Assembly (NCBI RefSeq): GCF_003751945.1
Contig: NZ_RJKL01000001.1
Coordinates: forward strand, 2,108,001-2,172,000
From: Couchioplanes caeruleus
GTDB lineage: Bacteria > Actinomycetota > Actinomycetes > Mycobacteriales > Micromonosporaceae
Direction: 5' to 3'
DNA: 64,000 nt
Shown: piece by piece, positions 18,657 to 27,259 of the stretch
Layout of the letters: the number at the start of each line of letters is the position of its first letter
How positions within the stretch are numbered: position 1 is the first letter of the stretch
Translations under genes and position numbers: made by a program
Notes under the pieces: generated by a model
The model's database searches: none
What the model was told of the DNA's origin: nothing
The model's input: only the letters and a program-made list of their open reading frames with translations

Positions 18657-20174
18657 GTGGGTAATCCGCTGCGCACCGCACAGGACCGACGGCTTCCCAG
18701 GATCCCGGAGCCGTGCGCTCTGGTGATCTTCGGCGTCACCGGTGACCTGTCGCGGAAGAAACTGATCCCGGCCGTCTACGACCTCGCCAACCGGGGCCTG
18801 CTGCCGCCCGGCTTCGTGGTTCTCGGCTTCGCCCGCCGTGACTGGGGCGACGGCGACTTCGAGTCGCTGGCCTACGAGGCCGCCAAGAAGGGCGCCCGGA
18901 CGCCGTGGCGTGAGGACGTCTGGCAGCGGCTGTCGAGCCAGTTCCAGTTCGTGCCCGGCTCCTTCGACGACGACGCCGCCTTCGACCACCTGGCGGCCAC
19001 CCTGGACGAGCTGCGCGAGCGCAATGGCATCGCCGGCAACGCCGCCTTTTACTTCTCCATCCCGCCGGCCGCGTTCCCGCTGGTGCTCAACCAGCTCAAC
19101 CGCACCGGGATGGCCGACAACGCCAAGTCCGGCGGCTGGCGCCGGGTCGTCGTCGAGAAGCCGTTCGGCAACGACCTGAAGACCGCCATGGCGCTCAACC
19201 AGCTCGTCGACGAGGTCTTCACACCGGAGGACGTCTTCCGCATCGACCACTACCTCGGCAAGGAGACGGTCCAGAACATCCTGGCCCTGCGCTTCGCCAA
19301 CAGCCTGTTCGAGCCGGTGTGGAATTCCAAGTACGTCGACTCGGTGCAGATCACCATGGCCGAGGACGTCGGCATCGGCACCCGCGCCGCGTTCTACGAC
19401 TCCGCCGGCGCCGCCCGCGACGTGCTGCAGAACCACCTGCTGCAACTGCTGGCGCTGGTGGGCATGGAGGAGCCGACGAGCTTCGACCCCAACGAGATCC
19501 GCGCCGAGAAGCTCAAGGTGCTCAGGGCGATCAGCCTGCCGAAGGACATCGCCGCCGGCTCGGTGCGCGGACAGTATCTGCAAGGCTGGGTGGCCGGCGA
19601 GCGCGCGGTGGGCTACCAGGAGGAGAAGGGCGTGCCGGCGGGCTCCACCACGGAGACGTACGTGGCGGTACGCCTCGGCATCCAGAACCGCCGCTGGGCC
19701 GGCGTACCGTTCTACGTCCGGGTGGGCAAGCGGATGCCGCGCCGGGTGACCGAGATCGCCATCCTCTTCAAACGCGCGCCGCACCTGCCGTTCGACCCGG
19801 CCGACGTCGAGATGCTCGGCAACAACCAGCTCGTCATCCGGGTGCAGCCCGACGAGGGCGTGGTGCTGAAGTTCGGCTCCAAGGTGCCGGGCACCACGAT
19901 GGAGGTCCGGGACATCGCGATGGACTTCCAGTACGGCGAGGCGTTCACCGAGTCCAGTCCGGAGGCGTACGAGCGGTTGGTGCTCGACGTGCTCGTGGGC
20001 GACCGAACCCTGTTCCCGGATGCGGCCGAGGTCGAGCAGAGCTGGCGCGTCATCGACCCCCTCGAGGAGGCCTGGACCGGCACCAAGCCGGAGCCGTACC
20101 GCGCCGGCGAGTGGGGCCCGCGCGCTTCGGACGAGATGCTGGCCCTCGAGGGCCGGGCTTGGAGGCGGGCATGA
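18657..20174 (+). CDS. zwf: Glucose-6-phosphate 1-dehydrogenase
   Basis: A 505-residue NADP-dependent dehydrogenase, first step of the oxidative pentose phosphate pathway. The Rossmann motif FGVTGDLSRKK and the active-site signature RIDHYLGKE are intact. Two starts are possible: ATG at 18648 or GTG at 18657. I prefer the GTG because a CAGGAT box lies 7 nt before it in the leaderless arrangement seen elsewhere in this window. The stop overlaps the opcA start as ATGA. Confidence 0.95.
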   Translation: MGNPLRTAQDRRLPRIPEPCALVIFGVTGDLSRKKLIPAVYDLANRGLLPPGFVVLGFARRDWGDGDFESLAYEAAKKGARTPWREDVWQRLSSQFQFVPGSFDDDAAFDHLAATLDELRERNGIAGNAAFYFSIPPAAFPLVLNQLNRTGMADNAKSGGWRRVVVEKPFGNDLKTAMALNQLVDEVFTPEDVFRIDHYLGKETVQNILALRFANSLFEPVWNSKYVDSVQITMAEDVGIGTRAAFYDSAGAARDVLQNHLLQLLALVGMEEPTSFDPNEIRAEKLKVLRAISLPKDIAAGSVRGQYLQGWVAGERAVGYQEEKGVPAGSTTETYVAVRLGIQNRRWAGVPFYVRVGKRMPRRVTEIAILFKRAPHLPFDPADVEMLGNNQLVIRVQPDEGVVLKFGSKVPGTTMEVRDIAMDFQYGEAFTESSPEAYERLVLDVLVGDRTLFPDAAEVEQSWRVIDPLEEAWTGTKPEPYRAGEWGPRASDEMLALEGRAWRRA

Positions 20175-21187
20175 TCGGCTTGTGGGACACCACCGGCAAC
20201 GAGGTCGTCAAGGCGCTCGCGGCCGAGCGGCGCAGCGCGGGCGGCGTGGCTTCCGGCCTCGCCCTCACCCTGGTCGCCGTGGTGGAGGAGAAGAAGGTCC
20301 GCGAGGCGGAGGCCGCCGCCACCATCGCGGCGTCCGCGCACCCGTGCCGCCTGCTCATCGTGGTCCGCTCGGACCTGGAGGGCCGCAGCCGGCTGGACGC
20401 GGAGATCGTCGTGGGCGGCCGGCTCGGCCCGGCCGAGGCGGTCGTGATGCGCATGTACGGCCGCCTCGCCCTGCACGCCGAGTCGGTGGTCATGCCGCTG
20501 CTCGCCCCGGACGTGCCGGTGGTGACGTGGTGGCACGGCGAGCCGCCGGACGTCATCGCCAACGACTTCCTCGGCGTCGTCGCGGACCGCCGCATCACCG
20601 ACAGCAAGCTGGCCCCGGATCCGGTCGCCGCCCTGCGGCAGCGCGCCGTCGACTACGCGCCCGGCGACACCGACCTCACCTGGACCCGCATCACGCTGTG
20701 GCGCACGCTCGTGGCGGGCGCGTTCGACACCACCGAGGAGCGGGTCACCGGCGCCACGGTCGTCGCGCCGGCCCACGACCCCACCGCCGCCCTGATGTGC
20801 GGGTGGCTCAAGTCCCGGCTGGGCATCGAGCCCAAGTGGGAGTACACCGACCAGGCCCCGCGCATGCACTCGGTGCAGCTCGGCTGCGCCAACGGCGACT
20901 GCGTCACGGTCACGCGCGAGGAGGGTACGGCGCTCTTCAGCCGCACCGGGCAGGAGCCGCGCTACATGCCGCTGCCGAAGCGGCCGGTCGGCGACGAGCT
21001 GGCCGAGGAGCTGCGCCGGCTCGACCCCGACCAGATCTACGGCGAGGCGCTGGGCGCGATGGCCGGCCTGCCCGACCTGGACCGGAAGGCGGCGATGCGC
21101 GTCCACGTGTGGAAGGACCCGGCGCTGGCCGCCCGCGCGGGCGAGGAGGCCGACGCCATGGCGGGCCCCGGCGGTTCCGCCGCCTGA
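20171..21187 (+). CDS. opcA: OpcA, glucose-6-phosphate dehydrogenase assembly protein
   Basis: A 338-residue OpcA homologue, a protein required for assembly or redox control of glucose-6-phosphate dehydrogenase in cyanobacteria and actinobacteria. The conserved LWDTTGNEVVKAL start, the HPCRLLIVVR segment, the VTWWHGEPP motif and the C-terminal WLKSRLGIEP region support the call. Its ATG overlaps the zwf stop by 4 nt, consistent with a partner subunit made in step with Zwf. Confidence 0.93.
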   Translation: MIGLWDTTGNEVVKALAAERRSAGGVASGLALTLVAVVEEKKVREAEAAATIAASAHPCRLLIVVRSDLEGRSRLDAEIVVGGRLGPAEAVVMRMYGRLALHAESVVMPLLAPDVPVVTWWHGEPPDVIANDFLGVVADRRITDSKLAPDPVAALRQRAVDYAPGDTDLTWTRITLWRTLVAGAFDTTEERVTGATVVAPAHDPTAALMCGWLKSRLGIEPKWEYTDQAPRMHSVQLGCANGDCVTVTREEGTALFSRTGQEPRYMPLPKRPVGDELAEELRRLDPDQIYGEALGAMAGLPDLDRKAAMRVHVWKDPALAARAGEEADAMAGPGGSAA

Positions 21188-21267
21188 CTCACTAAGATCG
21201 ACGGGGCCGCTCCGCCATCTCGGGCGGGCGGCCCCGCGCCCATGGCGCCCATGTGACGAGGAGTCCG

Positions 21268-21987
21268 ATGAGCGAGACCGTTGTGGTGGTGGTTCCGGAC
21301 GCCGACCTCCTGGCGTCGGTGGTGGCGGCCAGGCTGGTGACCACGATCATCGACGCGCAGGCGGTGCGCGGCCGGGCGGACGTGGTACTGACCGGCGGCC
21401 GGGTCGCGGCGAAGGTGCTGCGTGCCGTCAAGGAGCTGCCGGCCGCGGAGGCCATCGACTGGTCCCGCGTCGATCTGTGGTGGGGCGACGAGCGTTTCCT
21501 GCCCTCCGGCGACCCGGACCGCAACGAGACCCAGGCCCGCGAGGCCCTGCTGGACGCTCTGCCCCTCGTCCCGGAACGGGTGCACGCGATGCCGCCGGCG
21601 GACGGCGCGGACGGTGACGACGCGGCGGCCGCGGCGGCCCGCTACGCCCACGAGCTCGCGGCCGGCGGCGCCACCTTCGACGTGCTCATGCTCGGCGTCG
21701 GCGAGGACGGGCACGTGGCGTCGCTGTTCCCCGGCCACCCCGACGCCACCGCCGAGGGCACGGTGACGGCGGTGCACGACAGCCCCAAGCCGCCGCCGAC
21801 GCGCATCTCCCTCACCATGCCGGCGATCCGGTCCGCCGCGCAGGTCTGGCTGGTGGCGGCCGGGCCGGACAAGGCGGACGCGGTCGGCGCGGCCCTCGGC
21901 GGGGACACCGCGCTGCCGGCCGCCCGCGCGACCGGCGCGACGAGGACCGTCTGGCTGCTGGACGCCGCGGCGGCCGCCAAGCGCTGA
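21268..21987 (+). CDS. pgl: 6-phosphogluconolactonase
   Basis: A 239-residue lactonase of the NagB/RpiA/Pgl fold, second step of the oxidative pentose phosphate pathway. The signatures are VLTGGRVAAKVL near the N-terminus, DLWWGDERFLP, and LMLGVGEDGHVASLFPGHP. GAGGAG lies about 4 nt before the ATG at 21268. An 80-nt gap after opcA suggests continued cotranscription, and a strong bidirectional terminator ends the unit. Confidence 0.95.
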   Translation: MSETVVVVVPDADLLASVVAARLVTTIIDAQAVRGRADVVLTGGRVAAKVLRAVKELPAAEAIDWSRVDLWWGDERFLPSGDPDRNETQAREALLDALPLVPERVHAMPPADGADGDDAAAAAARYAHELAAGGATFDVLMLGVGEDGHVASLFPGHPDATAEGTVTAVHDSPKPPPTRISLTMPAIRSAAQVWLVAAGPDKADAVGAALGGDTALPAARATGATRTVWLLDAAAAAKR

Positions 21988-21992
21988 CGGCA

Positions 21993-22032
21993 CGAGAAAG
22001 GCCGCCCCGCTGCGTGCGGGGCGGCCTTCTCG
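21993..22032. terminator. Bidirectional terminator between pgl and fliQ
   Basis: A long GC-rich stem (about 17 bp with one bulged base; 21993-22010 with 22016-22032) has a 5-nt loop and is flanked by AGAAAG on one side and CTTTCT-like sequence on the other. It lies between the convergent pgl and fliQ stop codons and can serve both strands. Confidence 0.8.
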
Positions 22033-22044
22033 TACGTTCTCAGA

Positions 22045-22317
22045 TCAGGACATCAGCAGCGTCGGAAGCTTCTCGAAGAGCTGCGTCGTGTACGTCATCA
22101 TCTCGTGCAGCATCCAGTTGCCCGAGAACAGCATCGCCGCACCCACTGCGATCGCCTTCGGCACGAACGACAGCGTCGCCTCCTGGATCTGCGTCACCGA
22201 CTGGAACAACGAGATCGCGAAACCGATCAGCAACGCCGTCAGCAGCGTCGGCGCGCTCATCTTCGCCGCGATGGTCATGGCCTGCAGTCCCAGCTCAACG
22301 ATCTGCGTGTCCGTCAT
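22045..22317 (-). CDS. fliQ: FliQ-like flagellar/type III export gate protein (orphan)
   Basis: A 90-residue protein with two membrane helices and the FliQ/SctS signature (SIFQxxTQIxExTLxFVPK form, here SLFQSVTQIQEATLSFVPK). FliQ forms part of the FliPQR export gate of flagellar type III secretion. The ATG at 22317 gives normal family length. No other flagellar gene is visible in the 64 kb; neighbours are pgl and a VOC protein. Whether it is the only fliQ of a scattered system, a spare copy or a relic cannot be decided here. Confidence 0.88.
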   Translation of the reverse strand: MTDTQIVELGLQAMTIAAKMSAPTLLTALLIGFAISLFQSVTQIQEATLSFVPKAIAVGAAMLFSGNWMLHEMMTYTTQLFEKLPTLLMS

Positions 22318-22407
22318 GCCATCCTCTTCGGGTCCCACGGCGCCCCGACGAGTGCACAACGGTCGCACCACGGTTGCAGTCAGGTTCGCGCCGGCGGAAT
22401 CCTCAAG

Positions 22408-22815
22408 TCAGGCCCTGGACGAGATCTGCTGCACCGCCCAGCCGTTCCCGTCGGGGTCGCTGAAGAAGAGGAATCCGACGTTGTCGAGCGGGTCCGGCGT
22501 CGGGCTCGGGTTCTCGCCCAGCCTCTGCACGTCGCTGACCGGCACACCGCGCTCCACCAGCTCGGCATGGGCCCGGTTGATGTCCGGCACCACCAGTTGC
22601 AGGCCCCTCAGTGACCCCGGTGGCATCTCCGGCACCGCGCCCCGGCCGATGACGATCGAGCAGCCCGAGCCCGGAGGCGTCAGCTGCACGATCCGGGCGT
22701 CGTCGCCGATCACGGTGTCGTGGTCGACGACGAAGCCGAGCTTGCCGGCGTAGAACTCCTTCGCCCGGTCGATGTCCGAGACCGGAACGATCACCACTTC
22801 CAGCGTCCAGTTCAC
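22408..22815 (-). CDS. VOC (glyoxalase/bleomycin-resistance) family protein
   Basis: A 135-residue vicinal-oxygen-chelate protein with two beta-alpha-beta-beta-beta halves. The first half begins with VVIVPVSDIDRAKEFYAGKLGF; the C-terminal FFSDPDGNGWAVQQ motif carries the usual terminal metal-ligand position (glutamine here). Members bind metals or small ligands and include dioxygenases, lyases and resistance proteins; the substrate is unknown. It is monocistronic as far as can be seen. Confidence 0.85.
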   Translation of the reverse strand: MNWTLEVVIVPVSDIDRAKEFYAGKLGFVVDHDTVIGDDARIVQLTPPGSGCSIVIGRGAVPEMPPGSLRGLQLVVPDINRAHAELVERGVPVSDVQRLGENPSPTPDPLDNVGFLFFSDPDGNGWAVQQISSRA

Positions 22816-22879
22816 CGGCCCATCCTGACAGGTACGCGGGCAGCCCGTGGACCCTCGACCGAAGGACGCCGGGGCGGGA

Positions 22880-23359
22880 TCAGGGCGAGGTGGTGGGTGA
22901 AACGTTCTCGGGATCGCCCGTCACGAACCCACCGACCGACGGCGTCGGTTGCCCCGTGAGCGGCGGCGGATCCGGCAACCCCGAAGGACCCGGCGAACCG
23001 GATGGTCCGGACGGTTCCAATGACCCGGAGACCCCCGACGGACCCGGCGACGTGGGCACCCCCGACGGACCCGGCGAACCGGACGGCCTCGGCTCCACCG
23101 AGCCGGGTCCTGCCGGCGCGTGAGGCGCATTCGGCGCCGGACCGCGACCGTCGTCCCCCACCGGAAACACGGCGACGCCGACCGCGGCGAGTGCGATGGT
23201 CACGCCGACCGTCACCGCGCCCAGGCGCCACCTCATGGCCGGATGCCGCCGCCGGAGCGGCATCGCGGTCGGCGGAACGGCGGGAGACAGGTCGGCGGCC
23301 GTGACCGAGCGGGCACGGGCGTCCAGCGCCGCGCGCAGCCGCCGTTCGAAGGCGCTCAT
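22880..23359 (-). CDS. Single-pass membrane protein with collagen-like Gly-Pro-Ser tail, sigma-factor partner
   Basis: A 159-residue protein with a basic N-terminal cytoplasmic part (about residues 1-42), one membrane helix (about 46-66) and a long Pro/Gly/Ser-rich extracytoplasmic tail (GPSG-type repeats). Its ATG overlaps the stop of the SigE-type sigma factor by 4 nt. That places it where anti-sigma factors usually are, but no zinc anti-sigma motif (HxxxCxxC) or known anti-sigma domain is visible. A regulatory role is an inference from position only. Confidence 0.7.
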   Translation of the reverse strand: MSAFERRLRAALDARARSVTAADLSPAVPPTAMPLRRRHPAMRWRLGAVTVGVTIALAAVGVAVFPVGDDGRGPAPNAPHAPAGPGSVEPRPSGSPGPSGVPTSPGPSGVSGSLEPSGPSGSPGPSGLPDPPPLTGQPTPSVGGFVTGDPENVSPTTSP

Positions 23360-23967
23360 CGCCGCTCCCCCAACAGACCGCGCAGGAGGGTCAGAGCCCG
23401 GTGCGCGGTCGACTTCACGGTGCCGCGGGACACGTTGAGCACGTCCGCGATCTCCTGCTCCGACAGCTCCGACCAGTAGCGCAGCACCACCACCTGGCGC
23501 TGCCGTACCGTCAGCCTCCCCAGCGCCGTCAGCACCTCATGGTCTCCCTCACTCAGCAACATCTGGTCCTCGGCGGCCGGGACCGTGCCCGCCGGCGGCG
23601 GCACGTAGGCCCGCGCGGTGCGGCGGCGCCGCAGCGCCGAGCGCGCCGCGTTCATCACCCCCGAGGTGAGGTAGGCGTCGGGGTCCTCGACCGTATGTAG
23701 ATGCGCCCCATGCCGGCGGTAGAGCGCGGCGAACACGTCCTGCACGATGTCCTCGGCCGTGCCCAGGTCGTCAACCATGAGCACGGCCAGACGCACGAGC
23801 CTCAGCCGACGAGCGTGGTACAGCTCGTTGATGGCCGGAGGCCCGGACGACTGGTTGATGGCCGAGGATCCCGAGGACGCCATGCCCCGGGCCGGCGTCG
23901 AGGACCCGGACAGCGCGGAACGCCACCACCGCAGCAGGGGGCGGGCCAGGGGCAGGGCGAGCGACAT
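23356..23967 (-). CDS. SigE-family (ECF) RNA polymerase sigma factor
   Basis: A 203-residue ECF sigma factor. Region 2 spans about residues 50-110 (LAVLMVDDLGTAEDIVQDVFAALYRR). Region 4 contains LTVRQRQVVVLRYWSELSEQEIADVLNVSRGTVKS with a clear helix-turn-helix. The N-terminal about 45 residues are extra and low in complexity. It is the middle gene of an apparent operon: a secreted proline-rich protein 17 nt upstream and a membrane protein overlapping downstream by 4 nt. Confidence 0.9.
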   Translation of the reverse strand: MSLALPLARPLLRWWRSALSGSSTPARGMASSGSSAINQSSGPPAINELYHARRLRLVRLAVLMVDDLGTAEDIVQDVFAALYRRHGAHLHTVEDPDAYLTSGVMNAARSALRRRRTARAYVPPPAGTVPAAEDQMLLSEGDHEVLTALGRLTVRQRQVVVLRYWSELSEQEIADVLNVSRGTVKSTAHRALTLLRGLLGERR

Positions 23968-23984
23968 AGGGCGTGGCCTGGGGG

Positions 23985-24527
23985 TCAGCGGGTCCAGGTG
24001 GGCGACGGTATCGTGCTCGGGCGAGCCGACGGTGACACCCCGTCGGGCTCAGGGACCGCGGAGACGGTCGGCATCGGCTCGGGGGTGGCAGGCCCGCTCG
24101 GCGTCGGCTCGGGGGCGGGGCCACTCGGCGTCGGCTCGGGGGCGGGACCGGTCGGCGTCGGCTCGGGGGCGGGGCCGCTCGGCATCGGGCAGGGCGGGTG
24201 GGTTGGCGACGCCTCGGGCTTCCCCACCGAACTCGACGACGGCGACGGCTCGGGCCATACCGACGATGACGGCGACGGGATCTCCGGCTGAGCCGACGGG
24301 CTCTTAGGCGGGGCCGGCCATGACGGCGACGGAGTCTCGGGCCAGGCCGACGGCGACGACTCGCGGTCACAGGGCATGCCGGGGCTCGGCGGGGTGGGCT
24401 GCGCGCTCGGCGCCGCACCTGGCCCGCTCGCTCCCGCGAACGCGGAGGCGGCGGCGAATCCTCCGCCGAGGAGGACGACGGCGGTCGCGGCGACGGTGTA
24501 CGTGGCGGCACGGCGGGTCAGGCGCAT
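23985..24527 (-). CDS. Exported Pro/Ser-rich repeat protein, first gene of the sigma-factor locus
   Basis: A 180-residue protein with a typical Sec signal peptide (MRLTRRAATYTVAATAVVLL, cleavage near residue 32). The rest is low complexity: proline, serine, alanine and glutamate, with four near-identical GPAPEPTPS-type repeats (DNA repeats at about 24085-24185). No domain is recognised. It might be a cell-wall linker or an exported signal sensed by the sigma locus. It precedes the sigma factor by 17 nt on the same strand. The coding call rests on the signal peptide and operon position. Confidence 0.6.
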   Translation of the reverse strand: MRLTRRAATYTVAATAVVLLGGGFAAASAFAGASGPGAAPSAQPTPPSPGMPCDRESSPSAWPETPSPSWPAPPKSPSAQPEIPSPSSSVWPEPSPSSSSVGKPEASPTHPPCPMPSGPAPEPTPTGPAPEPTPSGPAPEPTPSGPATPEPMPTVSAVPEPDGVSPSARPSTIPSPTWTR

Positions 24528-24647
24528 CGGGGTGGCTCCTGCGGCTCGGTGACAAGGTCTCGATCACAGGGACGCGCGGGCACAGAAAAGGTTGGCCGCG
24601 CCATGGTGACGCCGGTCACAGATCTTGGCCGCCTAGACTGTCCGCCC

Positions 24648-25265
24648 GTGCAGCCTGTGATCCGCCCATACCGTCCGGGTGACCTCGACGCCGTCTACGA
24701 CATCTGCGTCCGCACCGCCGACGCGGGCGGCGACGCCCGAGGCCGCTACTCCTCCGACACACTGATGGGCGACATCTTCGCCGCGCCCTACGTCGTCCTC
24801 GAACCCGAGCACGCCCACATCCTCGACGACGGCACGGGCGCGGCGGTCGGCTACGTACTCGGCACGGCCGACACCGCACGCTTCGCCCGCCGCTACCGAG
24901 ACGAGTGGCTCCCGGCGACGGCCGGGCGCTACCCCGAGCCGAACGATCCCCCGGTCACACCCGACGACGAGATGCTGGCTCTGCACCACCACCCGGAGCA
25001 CATGATCGTGCCCGAGCTGGCGGACCACCCCGCGCACCTCCACATCGACCTGCTGCCCGACTGGCAGGGCAAGGGCTGGGGCCGCAGCCTGATCGCAACG
25101 TTCCTGCAAGGACTCCACAGGGCCGGCGTACCCCGCGTCCACCTGGGGATGGTGTCGACAAACACCGCGGCGCGGGCCTTCTACCACCGGCTGGGCTTCG
25201 TCGAACTGAACGTCCCGGCGGCAACCACGGTCACCTACATGGGCCGCGACACGACACCGTGGTGA
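24648..25265 (+). CDS. GNAT family N-acetyltransferase
   Basis: A 205-residue GNAT acyltransferase. Acetyl-CoA-binding motif A is seen as LLPDWQGKGWGRSLIATFL (about residues 132-150), followed by the NTAARAFYHRLGF motif B. The GTG at 24648 is preferred to the ATG at 24549 because TAGACT lies 8 nt before it (leaderless form) and the GNAT fold begins at once (IRPYRPGDLDAVYDI). The long HHHPEHMIVPELADHPAHL insert resembles O-GlcNAcase-linked GNATs. The substrate is unknown. Confidence 0.85.
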   Translation: MQPVIRPYRPGDLDAVYDICVRTADAGGDARGRYSSDTLMGDIFAAPYVVLEPEHAHILDDGTGAAVGYVLGTADTARFARRYRDEWLPATAGRYPEPNDPPVTPDDEMLALHHHPEHMIVPELADHPAHLHIDLLPDWQGKGWGRSLIATFLQGLHRAGVPRVHLGMVSTNTAARAFYHRLGFVELNVPAATTVTYMGRDTTPW

Positions 25266-25496
25266 ACGACCGCAACCGACGCGCCGAGGCAACGCCCAAG
25301 CCGTCCATGCCCGACCCGAGAGGGTCCGCAAGGGTGTCCCGCGCGGAGCGCGGCCATGTCCGCTCAAAGCGCACGCCCGACCGCTCGCCCGACCCCAAGC
25401 CCGGCCTGGCTGTCCCTGTCCCGGCCTCGGAACCCTGGCCCGGCCCCGGAACCCTGGCCCGGCCCCGGAACCCGGCCCGGCCTCAGAAACCAGAAC

Positions 25497-25838
25497 CTAC
25501 TCCCCGCGCCGCTGACGGACCTTGGCGAGCGCCTCGGCCAAAATCGCCGCCCCGTCCGCCTCCGAACGCCGCTCCTTCACATACGCAAGATGAGACTTGT
25601 ACGGCTCGACCCGCATCCGCCCCGGCGGGTTCGACGGGTCGAGGCCGGCCGGCTGGCCGCATCGGGTGCAGTCCCAGGTCTCGGGCGGAGGCACGTCGGC
25701 GGCGAACCGGACGTCCACCTCGTGCCCGGCCGAGCACCAGTACCTCACCTCCCGGCGGGGTGCAGGCTCGCTGCGCTCATCGGGGCGCATCGGGCCGGAG
25801 CCGATGCGGCTGCCACGGATGGCACTGCCACTGGACAC
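25497..25838 (-). CDS. rbpA: RbpA, RNA polymerase-binding protein
   Basis: A 113-residue RbpA, an actinobacterial activator that binds RNA polymerase and the housekeeping sigma factor and aids open-complex formation. The central zinc-binding fold has RYWCSAGHEVDVRF with WDCTRCGQPA, and the sigma-interaction domain is at the C-terminus (RTHWDMLLERRS type in homologues, here KSHLAYVKERRSEADG). The GTG start at 25838 has AGGAG about 9 nt upstream. It is convergent with the GNAT gene. Confidence 0.95.
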   Translation of the reverse strand: MSSGSAIRGSRIGSGPMRPDERSEPAPRREVRYWCSAGHEVDVRFAADVPPPETWDCTRCGQPAGLDPSNPPGRMRVEPYKSHLAYVKERRSEADGAAILAEALAKVRQRRGE

Positions 25839-25985
25839 GGATGTGACTCCTGTCTTTCAGGGGCGGTAGTACAGCGGTGAAAAACAACCGCGCGGCCCGG
25901 ACGGACCGGACCGCGCGGCAGAGTCTACGACTCCCTCAGGCGCCTCAGGAAGGGTTGTTGACAAACCGTAAGAAGCTGGTCGTCC

Positions 25986-26243
25986 TCAGGTGGTGGTCTG
26001 GGCCAGCTTCAGCCAGAGGCCGAGGCCCACGATGCAGGCGAACCACACGATGCCCACCAGCACGGTGTAGCGGTCGAGGTTCTTCTCCGCGACCGAGGAG
26101 CCGGCCAGGCTGGAGGTGACGCCGCCGCCGAACATGCTGGACATGCCGCCGCCCTTGCCGCGGTGCAGCAGGATCAGCAGGGTCAGCAGGATGCTGGTGA
26201 TGATCAGCAACACGATCAACGTGTACGCGAACGCGATCGGCAT
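25986..26243 (-). CDS. secG: SecG preprotein translocase subunit
   Basis: An 85-residue SecG with two membrane helices (about residues 3-25 and 58-78) separated by the conserved cytoplasmic GKGGGMSSMFGG loop. It is the small subunit of the SecYEG channel. The ATG at 26243 gives the normal family length. It follows gap-pgk-tpiA, as in many actinobacteria, but 222 bp with a hairpin and a duplication separate it from tpiA. TATTGT at 26289-26284 could be its -10 box. Confidence 0.95.
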   Translation of the reverse strand: MPIAFAYTLIVLLIITSILLTLLILLHRGKGGGMSSMFGGGVTSSLAGSSVAEKNLDRYTVLVGIVWFACIVGLGLWLKLAQTTT

Positions 26244-26300
26244 GGTCCGGTCATTCCTCTCGAAGGGCACTGCAGCGCCACTACAATAGCGGGCGCAGGA

Positions 26301-26330
26301 GGAACCGACCGCCCTGGGGGCGGCCGGTTC
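26301..26330 (-). terminator. Possible terminator between tpiA and secG
   Basis: A 13-bp imperfect stem (GGAACCGACCGCC with GGCGGCCGGTTCC, one mismatch) with a short loop lies downstream of tpiA on the minus strand. It would end or attenuate gap-pgk-tpiA transcription before secG. No T run follows. Confidence 0.4.
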
Positions 26331-26446
26331 CGCACAACGTCTCCTGCGGGCCGTTCACGGGGAACCGAGCCGTGAAGCTGGGGGGCCGGGCCGGTTCCGT
26401 ACAACGTCTCCTACGGGCCGCTCACGGGGAACCGAGCCGTGAAAGC
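26322..26446. repeat. 67-bp direct duplication between tpiA and secG
   Basis: Two copies of a roughly 57-bp block begin at 26322 and 26389, spaced 67 bp apart. They differ at only a few positions and share ACAACGTCTCCT and CACGGGGAACCGAGCCGTGAA. Each copy contains GGTTCC and GGAACC arms that can pair, so two similar hairpins may form. The block is non-coding and looks like a recent duplication. Confidence 0.85.
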
Positions 26447-26465
26447 CGGTTCCTCATCCTACGTT

Positions 26466-27257
26466 TCAGCGCTGGATGTGCTCGCGGAATCGGACGATCG
26501 AGGCGAACTCCTCGGCGTCCAGGCTCGCGCCGCCGATCAGCGCGCCGTCCACGTCCGGCTGCGCCATGATCGCGGCGATGTTCGCCGCCTTCACGGAGCC
26601 GCCGTACTGGATCCGCACCGCGTCGGCCGTCTCGGCGCCGTACTTCTCGGCGAGCCGCGCCCGGATGGCGCCGCACACCTCCTGCGCGTCGTCGGGCGTG
26701 GCGGTCTTGCCGGTACCGATCGCCCACACCGGCTCGTATGCGATGACGATCTTCTTGACGTCCGAATCCTTGAGTCCCTCGAGGGCCCCGTCGAGCTGGC
26801 CGCGGCAGTGCTCGACCTGCCCCGCCGCCTCGCGGATCTCCAGCCCCTCGCCGACGCACAGGATGGGCGTGATCTCGTTGGCGAGCGCCGCCTTCACCTT
26901 CGCGTTGACCAGGGCGTCGTCCTCGCCGTGGTACTCGCGGCGCTCGGAGTGCCCGACCACCACGTAGGAGCAGCCCAGCTTGGCGAGCATCGCGCCGGAG
27001 ATCTCCCCCGTGTACGCGCCGCCCTTGTGCTGCGACAGGTCCTGGGCGCCGTACCCGATCTTCACCTTGTCGCCGTCGATCGCCGTCTGCACGCTGCGCA
27101 GGTCGGTGAACGGCGGCAGCACGACCGCCTCGACGTCGGTGAGCTGCTGCTCGGTGAGGCTGGCCGCCAGCTTCTGCACCAGGAGGATCGCCTCGAGGTG
27201 GTTGAGGTTCATCTTCCAGTTGCCGGCCATGATCGGCCGGCGGGTGACGTCCGCCAT
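26466..27257 (-). CDS. tpiA: Triosephosphate isomerase
   Basis: A 263-residue TIM-barrel enzyme that interconverts dihydroxyacetone phosphate and glyceraldehyde 3-phosphate. The catalytic residues are visible: lysine in [10 protein letters not shown], histidine in VVGHSERR and glutamate in [12 protein letters not shown]. The phosphate-binding [10 protein letters not shown] is present. It starts 2 nt after the pgk stop codon. Length is normal. Confidence 0.97.
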   Translation of the reverse strand: MADVTRRPIMAGNWKMNLNHLEAILLVQKLAASLTEQQLTDVEAVVLPPFTDLRSVQTAIDGDKVKIGYGAQDLSQHKGGAYTGEISGAMLAKLGCSYVVVGHSERREYHGEDDALVNAKVKAALANEITPILCVGEGLEIREAAGQVEHCRGQLDGALEGLKDSDVKKIVIAYEPVWAIGTGKTATPDDAQEVCGAIRARLAEKYGAETADAVRIQYGGSVKAANIAAIMAQPDVDGALIGGASLDAEEFASIVRFREHIQR

Positions 27258-27259
27258 GC

